Shown: piece by piece, positions 47,966 to 58,297 of the stretch
Numbering within the stretch: the stretch's first letter is position 1
Layout of the letters: each line of letters opens with the position of its first letter
Origin: Anthracocystis setariae
Taxonomy: Eukaryota > Basidiomycota > Ustilaginomycetes > Ustilaginales > Ustilaginaceae
Direction: 5' to 3'
Assembly: GCA_928724745.1 (NCBI GenBank)
Contig: CAKMXJ010000008.1
Location: 186,001-250,000, forward strand
Length of the DNA stretch: 64,000 nucleotides
Notes under the pieces: generated by a model
What the model was told of the DNA's origin: nothing
Database searches by the model: none
Seen by the model: the letters and a program-made list of their open reading frames with translations, nothing else
Program-made: the position numbers and the translations under genes

Positions 47966-48658
47966 ATGAAGTTGACCTCTTCTCTTGCTCTTTTGGCATT
48001 TGCCGCCTCGTCGACACTTGCTCACTTTACGCTCGACCTGCCCCGATCGCGAGGTTTTGACGAAGACCTTGAGAGCGATAACTTCTGCGGTGGCTTCCAC
48101 AACGTCTCATTGCCGCGTCAACCGTGGTACTTTGCCAACGGCCCCATCGAGATCGACTCGCACCACGATACGGCGACGGTCAACATCTACATCTCGTTCT
48201 CTCCACCCACGGGACCCCAATCGTTCCTTGCCACCACCAATGGCACGTCGGTGCCTCCGCTGCGACACGATCTGGCCATCACGGGACAAGGAGAATTTTG
48301 CTTCCACGCAAATGCAAGCAGCCTCGACGTGCCGGGCGTAGACGTGAGGAATGGAACCGAAGCAACGATCATGGTCGAGTACATCAACGATGTGCATGGG
48401 CATCTGTACCAATGCACAGACGTGGTGTTTACATCGGATGCGAGTGTGGGATCCAACATTACCTGCACGGATGCTTTGACTGCGGCAAGCACTAGTGGTG
48501 GAGCGGGAGCTAGTGGCAGTGCAAGTGGAAGCGCAAGCACGGCTACCTCCACCTCTCCATCTACGAGCAAGCCGAATGCGGCAAGCGCGAACAAGGTTTC
48601 GATGGCCTGCCTGCTGATGGTGCCGGCTTTGTTGGTTGGGCTCTTCAGTGTAGCATGA
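47966..48658 (+). CDS. BIM1-like (LPMO-fold) GPI-anchored copper-acquisition protein
   Basis: 230 aa from the ATG at 47966. Upstream in-frame codons to 47927 exist, but only this start gives a clean signal peptide (MKLTSSLALLAFAASSTLA). Cleavage leaves an N-terminal His: HFTLDLPRSRGFDEDLE. That His and the RSRGFDED...NFCGGF block are hallmarks of the X325/BIM1-like family, whose members have a lytic-polysaccharide-monooxygenase fold that binds copper through His1 but are not wall-degrading enzymes. Four Cys lie in the domain (FCGG, EFCFHA, YQCTD, ITCTD). A Ser/Gly/Thr linker and a hydrophobic C-terminus (ACLLMVPALLVGLFSVA) indicate a GPI anchor. In Cryptococcus, Bim1 cooperates with a Ctr transporter in copper uptake; a Ctr gene is in this window at 38073-39049. 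Confidence 0.88.
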   Translation: MKLTSSLALLAFAASSTLAHFTLDLPRSRGFDEDLESDNFCGGFHNVSLPRQPWYFANGPIEIDSHHDTATVNIYISFSPPTGPQSFLATTNGTSVPPLRHDLAITGQGEFCFHANASSLDVPGVDVRNGTEATIMVEYINDVHGHLYQCTDVVFTSDASVGSNITCTDALTAASTSGGAGASGSASGSASTATSTSPSTSKPNAASANKVSMACLLMVPALLVGLFSVA

Positions 48659-50276
48659 CGCGGATCTGTGGACTGGTATCGGCTTTAGAGGTTCGTAAGC
48701 TCGTCTCTTCGTAATGGCAGCACTCTGTGGATCTTGCACGGCTTCGACATTGTGCAGAGAGAAGATTGGCAATTTCGTGCTGGGGAACTCGTACGAAGCC
48801 CAGGCGGGAAGCGGACAACCATGGTGAATCGGAAGCAGGCGAACCCGATTCGCGATTTGAACCGATGAGAATCCCAGTGGAGGTCGCGCGAGATTGGCTC
48901 GTGCGTCAATTCATATGATTTCAGTATGAATTTCCGGCCATTTTCCTGGCTTGTTTTTTTTTTTACTATTTTGCAATCCGCTATGCCATATATCACTTAA
49001 ATAGAGCTCGATCAGAAGACAACCTCCTCTTCCTTGGCAGTTTGCGAACAGTGCCCAGTATGAAACGAGTGCTGGGCGAATTGCAATGAGCATCGATCAT
49101 GGTGCCTTGCAAATCGGCTTTGAGAAGCTTGGCGACCAACAGAGAACCTAGCTACGTTGCCGGGAAATAGAGGCGAGTCAAAGCGATCGTGCTGCAATCG
49201 CGGCGCCTGGATGCCTGTCAAATTGGGCACCGCGCCGATTCATGAAATGCACGATTGACGTGAAGAAGAACTGCTGGCAGATGCTCATACAGAATAGATA
49301 CAGCCGGACCGACCCAATTCACTTTCACCAAGGCTTCATGCACAGAAAGAAGCTAACAAGCGTCGTTCAAGCAACAAGCTGCCGATGGGAGTCCAGCCAG
49401 TCACGAGAAGAAGATGCTGTGATCGACCGCGTCTGGTAGCAAGGAAATGGGAAGAGGTCCATGCGCCCTTGATTTCTGTTTTTCCTTCAGACTGAAAAAC
49501 TGACTGACTGACTGACTGACTGACTGAGTAGAGCGGCGCTGGGCGATTTTCCAATCTTGGCGGCAGCACAGTGTAACACCGCCGTAACACCGCTGCGCTC
49601 GGACGGAAATTATTGGAGATTTTTTTTTCTTCATTCAGGCAGCACACGGCTTTGTGATGCAAAGGCAGGGCACGAGCCCAGTTCAAGTACTGATCAAGCA
49701 AAAAAAAACCCCGTAGCCAATCAGTCGCTCGCCCTCCACCATCTCCATCACTCACCATCAACACCTCCTTTTTCTCCCTTTCGTCTGCATCATCAACGCA
49801 CAACAACTAAGATCACTTTCGCTCGCCGGCTCCGCAACAAAGGCTCCGTCCAAGAGCACGTCATCTGCGTCACGCACACTGCAATCCACATAGTCTGACA
49901 AACATCTCTGATTGTCGATAGGCTCGCACCAAACGCGTCCGACTACGATCCCCGCACGGTCACACGATAACGTCGGTTTCCATCACTTCGAATCTTGAAG
50001 CTGGGTCTCGCAACACTTCTGACATCCGAGCGATATCAAGGGTTCCTGTCGACTCAACTGCTTCTTCGGTGGTCACCATCCAGCGAAACAAACACCGCGT
50101 CCTCCCGTACGACCCGGCTGCTAGATCAGATCCCACAATACACAACCGGTGATCGCAACTTGCCTTCACGCTGACGCTATCCGCACTCGAAGAGCTAGCT
50201 CAGCATTGCACACTGGTCTTCCTTCGCCTCGGCTCTACACGGATACAAAGCTTCGATAGAAGCAGATATAGTCACA
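48659..50276. other. Intergenic, 1.6 kb, no supported gene
   Basis: Contains a T-run near 48955-48964, a GACT tetramer microsatellite (about 49498-49527), another T-run near 49620-49628, and pyrimidine-rich sequence that is probably the Cdc55 leader. Only short featureless ORFs. Confidence 0.45.
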
Positions 50277-51914
50277 ATGGACAAGGACGGAGATCCGTCC
50301 GGAGGTTGGCGCTTTGCCCAGTGCTTCGGAGATAAAGGTGAGGTAGAAGAGATCACCGAGGCCGACATCATCTCGACGGTCGAGTTCGATCACACCGGCG
50401 ACTACCTCGCTACAGGTGACAAGGGTGGTCGTGTCGTCCTTTTCGAGCGCAATGACTCTGTAAGTTGCAAAACTTCTCATCTCGTCTGCACAGCGCTGTG
50501 CAGCCGGTCCGTGATTTCGGCGCTCCATCCACATCCCAACTGACCATCTGCAACATTCTTGCTTTCCTCCTGGATCAGAAAAAGGGTTGCGAATACAAGT
50601 TCCACACCGAATTCCAGTCGCACGAACCCGAATTCGACTATCTCAAGTCGCTCGAGATTGAGGAAAAGATCAACAAGATCAAGTGGTGCAGAAGGCAGAA
50701 TGCTGCTCATTTCTTGCTGAGCACAAATGGTGAGCTACCAAACTGGCTCGTTCCGACAACCTAGTCGCTGCACACAGGACTGACCACATGCTCCTCCCTT
50801 ATACGCTCACCTGCCTCCGGGTACCACAGACAAGACGATCAAGCTATGGAAGGTGTTTGAAAAGACCTTGAAGCTGGTGGCTGAGAACAATCACAACGAC
50901 CTGGGCTACGGACATGTACGAGATCCAGATGTTCATCCATCGTTGTTGCCCGTTCCCACCCCAGTGCCCGGCAGCGGCGTCGGTCTTCGTCTACCACGCC
51001 TCACACCAGTTGACACCATCATCGCTGCCGTTCCTCGGAAAATCTATGCCAACGCGCATGCATACCATATCAACTCGATCTCGGTCAACTCGGATGGCGA
51101 GACCTACATCTCGGCCGACGATCTGCGTATCAACCTGTGGAACCTCAACATCAGCGACCAGAGCTTCAACATTGTCGACATCAAGCCCGTCAACATGGAG
51201 GAGCTCACCGAGGTCATCACTGCTGCCGAGTTCCATCCGATCCATTGCAACCAATTCGTCTACTCTAGCTCAAAGGGAACCATCAAGCTGGCCGACATGC
51301 GAGACTCTGCGCTGTGCGATGCGCATGCCAAGCAATTCGAGGAAGAGGAGGACCCATCGACCAAGTCCTTTTTCAGCGAGATCATTAGCAGCATATCGGA
51401 TGTCAAGTTCTCGCGTGATGGTCGATACATTCTGTCTCGCGACTACCTAACGCTCAAGATCTGGGATGTCAACATGGAAAACAAGCCAGTCAAGACGATC
51501 CCGATCCACGATCACCTACGCTCCAAGCTTTGTGACCTTTACGAGAACGACTGCATCTTCGACAAGTTCGAAGCGCTTTGGGGTCCCGATGGCAAGAAAG
51601 TGCTTACGGGAAGCTACAACAACTACTTCCACGTTTTCGACAAGGATGACAGTTCAGATGTGGTGCTGCAAGCGGACAAGTCGGCGTTCAAGGCCAAGAG
51701 GATGGCAGGTGCGGGCAAGAAGGGCAAGGCCGGCAATGGGGCAGCGGGTGCAGGATTGGGTGCGCCAGCATCAGTCAATTTGGAGAACCCGGACTTCAAC
51801 AAGAAGATCTTGCACGCAAGCTTCCATCCCAGAGAGAATACCATCGCCATCGCGGCAACGAATAACCTGTTCATCTTCAGTGCCAACAACCCCGCGGGGA
51901 TCCCAATGGCGTAA
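50277..51914 (+). CDS. CDC55: PP2A B (PR55/Cdc55) regulatory subunit
   Basis: Exons 50277-50459, 50579-50729 and 50830-51914; introns of 119 and 100 bp (GTAAGT...TCAG; GTGAGC...ACAG). Spliced length 472 aa. The protein is a WD40 propeller typical of the B55 family: [11 protein letters not shown] at the start, [15 protein letters not shown], then the family block [59 protein letters not shown], and SLNSHNQ-equivalent [11 protein letters not shown] with [11 protein letters not shown] near the end. A Gly/Ala/Lys-rich insertion (about 385-410) precedes the last blade. It targets PP2A to substrates in mitosis and stress signalling. It is convergent with Prp40, 264 bp apart. Confidence 0.95.
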
Positions 51915-52178
51915 GCGAGGGGAAAATGCGGGAAGGAAAGCGCCTATCGCTCACAAACATATCCTTGTCTTGCTGGAACTTACTCACCACGGCTTGCGCG
52001 GCGGACAGTCCGGTACCATACTGTGGCTCGCAATGCAACTACGGTTTTGTACTGCCCAAATCCGGTTTCGAATCGATCTTTTTTTAACCTTGTTGCAGTG
52101 GAGGATGTGCGTGAATGTAGGGGTTTAACGGATGATATTGAGATTGCAGCTGTCAAGAGATTGAAGGCGAAGGGGTTG

Positions 52179-54113
52179 TTACACTTGACCTTCTTCGGGT
52201 TCGCTTTCGTCGTCTGCCCCGTCTTGTTTCTTGATTCTTTTGGTAGGGTTTGTAGATGAACCTGATCTGGGTCTGCCGATGATGTTACTGTGTGGATGAT
52301 CTTTCCTCTTCCTGCCCTCGGCTGCGTCGGATTCCTTTTCTCTCTGTCGACGGACGAACTTGTCCCAAGCCCATTTGGGAATCCTCTCATCCTCCTCCAT
52401 TGCGTCTTTGAACTCCGGCAGGCCGTGGATTCGCGTTTGGATCGTGTCGAAATCGGCATCGAGATCGAGCGGGGGGTCCACTTTCTTGAGCGCGTACCGA
52501 AGGTCTTCGATGCGATGCCGATGTTTGCGCTCGAGTCGACGACGTTCTTCAGCCGTCTTGCGTTCTTCCTCTTCGGCGAGGTACGCCACGAGCTCAGTGT
52601 AGATCTGCTTGAGCGTGTCGAGGGGAACAGCACAGCCAGTGGTCCAGTCGAGGAATTCAGCCTCAGTCGTAGTGGGTGTGACGGTGTGACCAGCTTTGGA
52701 CGCATGTTGCAGCGCATCCGCCGTCCATTTCTCAAGCTGCTGATCCAGCGAATCGACAAGGTCGTAGAACAAGTCCAGCGGAGTGGAGCCGGGTTGGCCA
52801 ACGCAACGAAGGAAGTCAGGGTGGTCCTTGATGAGAGGCAAGATCTCTCCCCATGTTGTGCGTGCTTTGATCTTGCCTTGTTCCTCCAAGCTGGCGAGCA
52901 GACGCTTGAATGCATCCCTGTTCTGACGCTCTTGTCGTCTCTTGGTTTCGATCTCTTTTCGCTTGGCCACGTCGGTCTCCTTCTCAATATCCTTCATCAA
53001 ATCTTGAAACACCGTCAGCATGTCGGTGACCTCCATCTCGCCCAGATGAGCATCGTCGGTAAATTCCTGTGACTCGAGGATGGTACGATGCGCGTCGCGC
53101 CATCGCGTGAACACATCTGCTTCAAACGTCTTGAGCAACGCCATGAGCATCTCCTTGTTTCGTTGCCTAATCGTTGCCTCTGCCTCGCGCTCAGCTTGCC
53201 TCTTGTCCGCCATAACCTCATCAAAGATCCTCCTCGCCTCCTCGTCCTCCTGAGCCAGCTTCCATTCGTCCCTCCCTCCAAGCCATTTCTTGGCCGTCTC
53301 GAAACTCGAGTAAGTCTTGATCCTCTTGTCGCCCTCGACCATCTTGTTGAATACGGGTTTGAGCTTCTGCAACCTTTCCTTTTGTTCTTGCGCGCGCTTC
53401 TGTCTCAGATCGTCCAGGTACTTGTTGAACGCAGCTTTTCGTTCGGCAATGGTCTTGAGTGCCTTGTACAGAGGATTGGTGATGATCGCCCTCATAGTGG
53501 TCTCCCAAGTCCAGTCGACATCTACGCCGGTTTCGGCCAGCAGCTGCAGAAATGCGGCTTGAGCAGCTTCTTTGTCTCCTTTGAAATTCAGTTCGGTTGC
53601 TCCGGACATGGTCTGTACCGTGTGAGAAGTGCGATTAGAATGAGGAGGCGAAGAGACATGCGGCGTGTTGGAACCAGATGGCAAGTTGGGATAATGGTGG
53701 TGACCACCGGGGGAAAGTGTGCCGGGGGTACGCTCCGTGGGCGAAGCAGGGTTGGGACTTGGGACAGCCGGCGGAGAACGAGTAAAAGCGGCAGGCGAGT
53801 GGGTGCTGTTGATGTGCAGTGAGGTTGCATGCTCAGCCATCGATGGTGGAGGCCCGTCGAGTGGATATTGATCGAGGATTTGCTTGAGTTCGGGCGGTAG
53901 CGTCCAAGTGGACTCTTTGGTAATGCTGTGAACGTAATAGGATCGATCGCCAGATTTGTACTCCTTCCATGGTGTGGCTTCAAGTGCACGTTCGCGAGCA
54001 GTCTTGAGCTCCGATGGCTTCTCCCAGACGGAACGACGCTCGACGGTGTGGTACCAGTAAGGACGACCCTGTGGGGTTCGATGCTCCGTCCAGAGCATCG
54101 CCGACGCCGACAT
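52179..54113 (-). CDS. PRP40: Prp40-type U1 snRNP splicing factor (WW-FF protein)
   Basis: 644 aa from the ATG at 54113 (MSASAMLWTEHRTPQG). The frame is open upstream to 54422, but that part overlaps the LTR at 54372-54556 and reads as leader, so I use the ATG just before the first WW domain. WW1 is about 7-35 (LWTEHRTPQGRPYWYH...W), WW2 about 48-76 (PWKEYKSGDRSYYVH...W). After a Ser/Pro/His linker come several FF domains (about 190-560; for example AQAAFLQLLAETGVDVDWTWE and FKRLLASLEEQGKIKARTTW). The C-terminus is Lys/Arg-rich then acidic. Prp40 bridges the 5' splice site and branch site by contacting U1 snRNP and Msl5/Mud2. Confidence 0.95.
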   Translation of the reverse strand: MSASAMLWTEHRTPQGRPYWYHTVERRSVWEKPSELKTARERALEATPWKEYKSGDRSYYVHSITKESTWTLPPELKQILDQYPLDGPPPSMAEHATSLHINSTHSPAAFTRSPPAVPSPNPASPTERTPGTLSPGGHHHYPNLPSGSNTPHVSSPPHSNRTSHTVQTMSGATELNFKGDKEAAQAAFLQLLAETGVDVDWTWETTMRAIITNPLYKALKTIAERKAAFNKYLDDLRQKRAQEQKERLQKLKPVFNKMVEGDKRIKTYSSFETAKKWLGGRDEWKLAQEDEEARRIFDEVMADKRQAEREAEATIRQRNKEMLMALLKTFEADVFTRWRDAHRTILESQEFTDDAHLGEMEVTDMLTVFQDLMKDIEKETDVAKRKEIETKRRQERQNRDAFKRLLASLEEQGKIKARTTWGEILPLIKDHPDFLRCVGQPGSTPLDLFYDLVDSLDQQLEKWTADALQHASKAGHTVTPTTTEAEFLDWTTGCAVPLDTLKQIYTELVAYLAEEEERKTAEERRRLERKHRHRIEDLRYALKKVDPPLDLDADFDTIQTRIHGLPEFKDAMEEDERIPKWAWDKFVRRQREKESDAAEGRKRKDHPHSNIIGRPRSGSSTNPTKRIKKQDGADDESEPEEGQV

Positions 54114-54371
54114 CTTGATTCGACGACGGGACGAGTTGCTCGGGGTCTCTTGGCCCAACCGAAGGAGTAAAGCTGTGATGGAAAAGGGGTCGGATGTCGC
54201 GGCAGCGTCCCTTGACGAGGCTGTCGATGCGAATAGACCTGAAGAGAGTCGACAGAAGAGACATTTCAAAAGCTGAGCTTCTCGCTCTTTTCTCTTTTCG
54301 GAAGCCGCCGAGCAGACCCTTGCATTTTTCAGCATCGGAATTCGGATGAGCAGAATCAGAATTTCGTTGCG

Positions 54372-54556
54372 TGTTACGCCGATGCGTAACCTCTCGCGCG
54401 AGACAGTATCGCGCGAGCCCATTCACATGCCTCAGGCATGTATGACGCATGTAGTCACGCGCAGCTGGCCTGTATATAGACTCACATCGTCGCTCATTCC
54501 TTCTTGGTAATCATCATCTTGTTATCGTATGCCGCCGTGTGTGTGTACGTGTAACA
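54372..54556 (+). repeat. 5' LTR of gypsy element 2
   Basis: Starts TGTTAC and ends GTAACA, 185 bp, close to the 183 bp of element 1. Palindromes: GTTACGC-CGAT-GCGTAAC (54373-54390), CTCGCGCGAG, and CATGCCTCAGGCATG near 54426-54440. TATA-like TGTATATAG near 54471. Its left end is 258 bp upstream of the Prp40 ATG. Confidence 0.85.
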
Positions 54557-54557
54557 T

Positions 54558-54570
54558 TGGTAGCTTCTGT
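54558..54570 (+). other. Putative primer-binding site, element 2
   Basis: TGGTAGCTTCTGT one base after the LTR, identical to the site in element 1 (1531-1543) although the flanking LTRs differ. Confidence 0.6.
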
Positions 54571-54809
54571 CGACGCTTCCGCGCTTATTCCTTCTTCTCT
54601 TCACTTCACTGCAATTCCGCTCTCTTCACACCAACACCGGTCTTGACCGGTAAGTTCTCATCATCGTTCCTCGGTACGTAACAAGAGCTTCAGGCGGCCC
54701 TCTTGCCGACTTCATCGACTCTCCCGATCAGCTTTTGCGATCAAAGCATCGCCTCGCCGCCATTACGGACGACTCCAGGTCAACACCACCGACCTCCATC
54801 GTGCCGAGT

Positions 54810-56030
54810 ATGCCGGAAGACACTTCCACGTCTCCCCCGGGAGCGCATACACCCGCTCGTCCGCCGCCCGTGACTGATGCCCCAGCCACTTCGGGTGCCG
54901 AGGCGGCGCCGGCTTGGGCTCAAGCTATCGTGGAGCAGGCCGCCGCTACGAACCGCCTCCTCGAACTTCTCCTGACCAGGCATACAGTCCAGCCGCCGAT
55001 GCCGTCCGCGTACGGTTCTGACCGCGGTTTTATGGGCCGAGCTCAGTCGTTTCCTCCTCCGGGTTTGGATGCTACCGACCACCAGTATCGCTCTCCCCCG
55101 CCTCATCTCCTTCCACGCGACAGCCGCACCTTAAAACCCGAGGAGATTGCCATTTTCAACCCGGCCAACAACAATGACGTTGAAGTTTTCTGTCGCAGGA
55201 TCAAGGACATGACGTTTGCCAAGGGTCCGGCCGCGGTCTGCGAGGTTCTTCCTCAATGTCTCCGTTCTACAGCCACAGAATGGTACACCAACCTCGACGA
55301 AGAGGATCTCAATGCCCTCCGTTCCAGTCCCGAAGCCTGGACGCGCCTCCTTCGCGCACGTTTTGGGATCAGCGTGACCGAAGCGCATAACGCGCTCTGA
55401 ACTCTTCGCTATGACCTTGCCACGGACTACCATGCTTACCATGAGCGCAAGGTCCGACTCGCCCGCCTCGCCGGTATTCACTCCCCAGAACTGGTCGTGC
55501 AACACATATTCGCGGGTCTGCCGTTCGAAATGCGCAACGCTTTGGCAAGCTGTCTCGAGGGTCCTGACGCTAGTGACCTCAATCTCTTTCGCCGCCGCTG
55601 CCTGGCGCAGCGTTCCACTCTCCTGTCGCGCCGCAACGATCAACGCTCAACCACCGCTGCAAAGCCTTCCGCCCCCGGCCACTCTCCGCCACCTGGTCCA
55701 GGTTCCCGCTCCTCCACTCCCCTGCGAGCCCTTGCTGATCGCTCGGTCCAGCGTCCGCCCCCTCGCCCTTGCCGCCACTGCAATGGCCCGCACTGGGACA
55801 GCGACTGCCCCAAGTCGCCGCGGACGGCCCCTCGTCTCGCACCGGCGATCGCTGCTCACCACGCCGACGCAGCTCCAGTCGACGAGCAGGCCTACGCTGA
55901 TCTTGATTACCAACGCCTCGAACAGGTTTATGCTACAAGCGCTCATTCGTCACCCTCCGACACCGATTCCGCTCCGGATCTCACCTTCTCGCCCGATCAG
56001 TCGGCCGACAATTCCTATGGCTCCGCCTAG
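54810..56030 (+). pseudogene. gag: Gag of gypsy element 2, broken by an internal stop
   Basis: Open frame from ATG 54810 (MPEDTSTSPPGAHTP) with TGA at 55398-55400, then open again to TAG at 56028-56030. The TGA falls in EAHNAL-stop-TLRYDL, where element 1 reads EAFSELQRMRYNL; a CGA to TGA change at a CpG would explain it. After the stop, Gag continues with LARLAGIHSPELVVQHIF and a zinc knuckle CRHCNGPHWDSDC with the same CX2CX3HX4C spacing as element 1. Confidence 0.88.
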
Positions 56031-56065
56031 GAATTCGCGGAGGGGATACCTCCCATCTCCCCTCC
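56028..56065 (+). promoter_or_regulatory. Candidate readthrough signal, element 2
   Basis: TAG (56028-56030), 8-nt spacer GAATTCGC, then an 8-bp perfect stem GGAGGGGA (56039-56046) with TCCCCTCC (56058-56065) around an 11-nt loop. Pol continues in the same frame. The placement matches element 1 while the paired bases differ. Confidence 0.65.
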
Positions 56066-57194
56066 ACCCGAAGCCCCACCTGATGGCACCTTTGTGGGCC
56101 TAGTCCAATTGGTCGAGCCGGTGGTCATCGACACGGTCTCGTCTCCTGTGTCTTTCCAACTTTTGCCGACGTACTTACGTCTCAAGGTCTGTCCCCCGAG
56201 CGGAACGGCCTTTGAAGCCTGCCTCGACACTGGTTCGTCCGTCTCGCTCATTGATCGCAGCACTCTGGCCCTCTTTCGGCACGAGCTTACAGATAGCGCT
56301 GTCACCATTTACACTGCCAGCACCCCAACGCAAGTGGAAGGTGTAGCTACTCTCGTAATCCACGTTCCTTGTCTCAATGGTCACACCGCCCGTGCTAAGC
56401 TACAGTGCTACGTCCTCTCGACCCTTCCACCTCGCCTCATCCTTGGCATGGATTTCGTCTTGGCGCATGGCATCCTCTATGACGCGATCAAGAGCGTTGT
56501 CACCCTGCAATCTTGCGGGCTCCGCGCCAGCGTCACCGGCGTCTCCAAGCCAGCGGCAGCGATTGTCGCTCACGTCACCGCTCCTCCTGCTGACCCAGTT
56601 CTGGCTCCCGACATGCGAGCGCCTCCGGATATGGACGAGTACGCCCTGCCCTTCACCATCGTCCCGGACCATCCGCACTCTGAGGCCCTCCCCGCGTTCG
56701 ATCCGCATACGTCGGCAGCTTTTCGCACTCGCTTCCTTTCGATTTTCTCCCAATTCCCCGAGATTTGGCGGCCTGAGCTAGGTCTCCTCCGGACAGGTGA
56801 AGCCATGCGGTTGCCATCCAAGCAGCTCGACCGCAACCCTCGCCTGTTCAAACCGCGCCTTTACCGCGTCTCCCTCCGCGACAGGAAAGCGATTGACGAG
56901 GTCTTTGATGAGCTCACCCGGCAAGGCCGTCTGTCCCCTGCTCCGGCCGGGACGCCCTGCGGCTGGCCAGTCTTTGTGGTTTACCGCAATGGTAAGCCTC
57001 GACCCGTCGTTGATCTCCGCCAGCTTAACGAAGTCGTCGATCCGGACGCTTACCCTTTGCCACCGCCAGATGAGCTTCGCGAACGCCTTGCCGGAGCTAA
57101 GTATATCACAACCTTCGATCTTAGGAAAGCGTTTTACCAAATGCCGTTGCACGTCGAAGACCGGTGGAAAGCAACCGTGCTGACACACAGAGGT
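56031..57194 (+). pseudogene. pol: Pol fragment of gypsy element 2 (protease and partial RT)
   Basis: Open in frame from the gag UAG, with no ATG before the protease. It holds the protease (ACLDTGSSVSLIDRS), LILGMDFVLAHGILYDAI, and the start of RT (RPVVDLRQLNEVV, TTFDLRKAFYQMPLH, WKATVLTHRG). The match to element 1 stops there, before the catalytic YVDD box, so no functional RT or integrase is made. The frame runs on to a stop near 57251 in unrelated sequence. Confidence 0.9.
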
Positions 57195-58297
57195 ATTGGA
57201 AGTCGACTGCGCCAAGGGGCGACCTTGACGGTAGGCAGCCAGGTACGATGAGTCTATCGTCTGCCAAAGATACTATAACAAGTAGCTAAGTCGCTATAGA
57301 TCTCACACTGGTGGATGGGCGTATAGAGCTGGCTCTGTTGTTATGTCAGGCCAGTTAGATCCGTGACCAAGAGTGGGCGGTGACGTTAGGCAGCAGGCAC
57401 GAAGGGGAGAGACCTATGTCGATACAACAGTAGCGACGTCGGTAAGGATCTGTAAGTAGCAGGCGTTATGATACGGAGAAGTTGGTAATAAATCGATTAA
57501 GGGATCATCAACTGTGCGCTCGATGTACGCCCTATAAATACACTTAGTCCCCTACACCGTTGTTGCCCGTAGCGGTGTAGGGAACCCCATAGCGTCGACG
57601 TTAGTGACAAGATTCTACGCTAAGTGTAAACAACAGTTGATCATCAACATAAACAACGATGTTGACAATAACATGACCCGACGAGTAACATCCCGGTCAG
57701 AGATGTGATGAGGCACCATGTCAACGTCACGTGGGAACGCACAGTGCCAGCATTGGCATTGGCACGCGCATAGTTTCCCCGCTGCCGAGTCCCGAGGAAT
57801 TGTATTGTCGGCAACTATGTCGGAATATCACCGCCCTAGTTATGGACATACCGACGTCTGTAGTGTCATGTTGATAGCTGACGCAGCAGGTGACCATATA
57901 TTTCAACAGTCCCCTTCATCTGCTAAGTCATTGAGGCCATCAACCATGACATGAGACATATACAAACCCCACACGCATAGCTGTGTTTAAGCGATCGCAC
58001 TTGAATTTGCTAGAGAGCAAGCGATCAGGGAACTTGAAGAGACAACTATAGACACTAGCGCCAGCGCTAAGTTACTACAGTGAGCGGAAGGACCGGAACG
58101 AGACATCGAGAACTACCTGAATGAAGTTGAGACCTATTGCGCCGAAAGGGAAAGAGGCCGTTAATAGAACGGCGACGACATGAAAGTCATCAGCGACGAT
58201 GAGGAAACAACTACATACAAGGGAGTCATTGGCCTAAGGCCCAAGGGAAACGGATCGGGGAAGTGAAAAGGCAAAATACTACAGCTAGCTGCAGTGA
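57195..58297 (+). other. Degenerate transposon relic
   Basis: Non-coding by eye with many stops. Features look LTR-like: TATA-type CCTATAAATACAC near 57530, then a perfect 10-bp hairpin CCCTACACCG/CGGTGTAGGG (57550-57559 and 57573-57582). Further on, a broken frame near 57990-58230 reads like an eroded Gag (LEFAREQAIRELEET, then DIENYLNEVETYCAERERGR). It may be a different element inserted into gypsy element 2. Assignment is tentative. Confidence 0.4.

Larger units (their letters stand above)
54372..57194 (+). mobile_element. Truncated Ty3/gypsy element related to element 1 (element 2)
   Basis: A 5' LTR (185 bp), primer site, gag with one internal stop, UAG, and pol as far as mid-RT. Homology to element 1 ends at about 57194, after the codons for VLTHRG. 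No 3' LTR of this type is seen in the window, so it is a broken copy. It belongs to the same family as element 1 (same order, same primer-site bases, alignable Gag and Pol) but has clearly diverged. Confidence 0.9.

Noticed and set aside
48107..48772. 221-aa antisense ORF over the BIM1-like gene
   Set aside because: The sense frame has a signal peptide, mature His and family motif; the antisense frame has none.
54114..54422. Extending Prp40 to the upstream in-frame ATG at 54422
   Set aside because: That part overlaps the gypsy LTR and is unlike any Prp40; WW1 begins right after the ATG at 54113.
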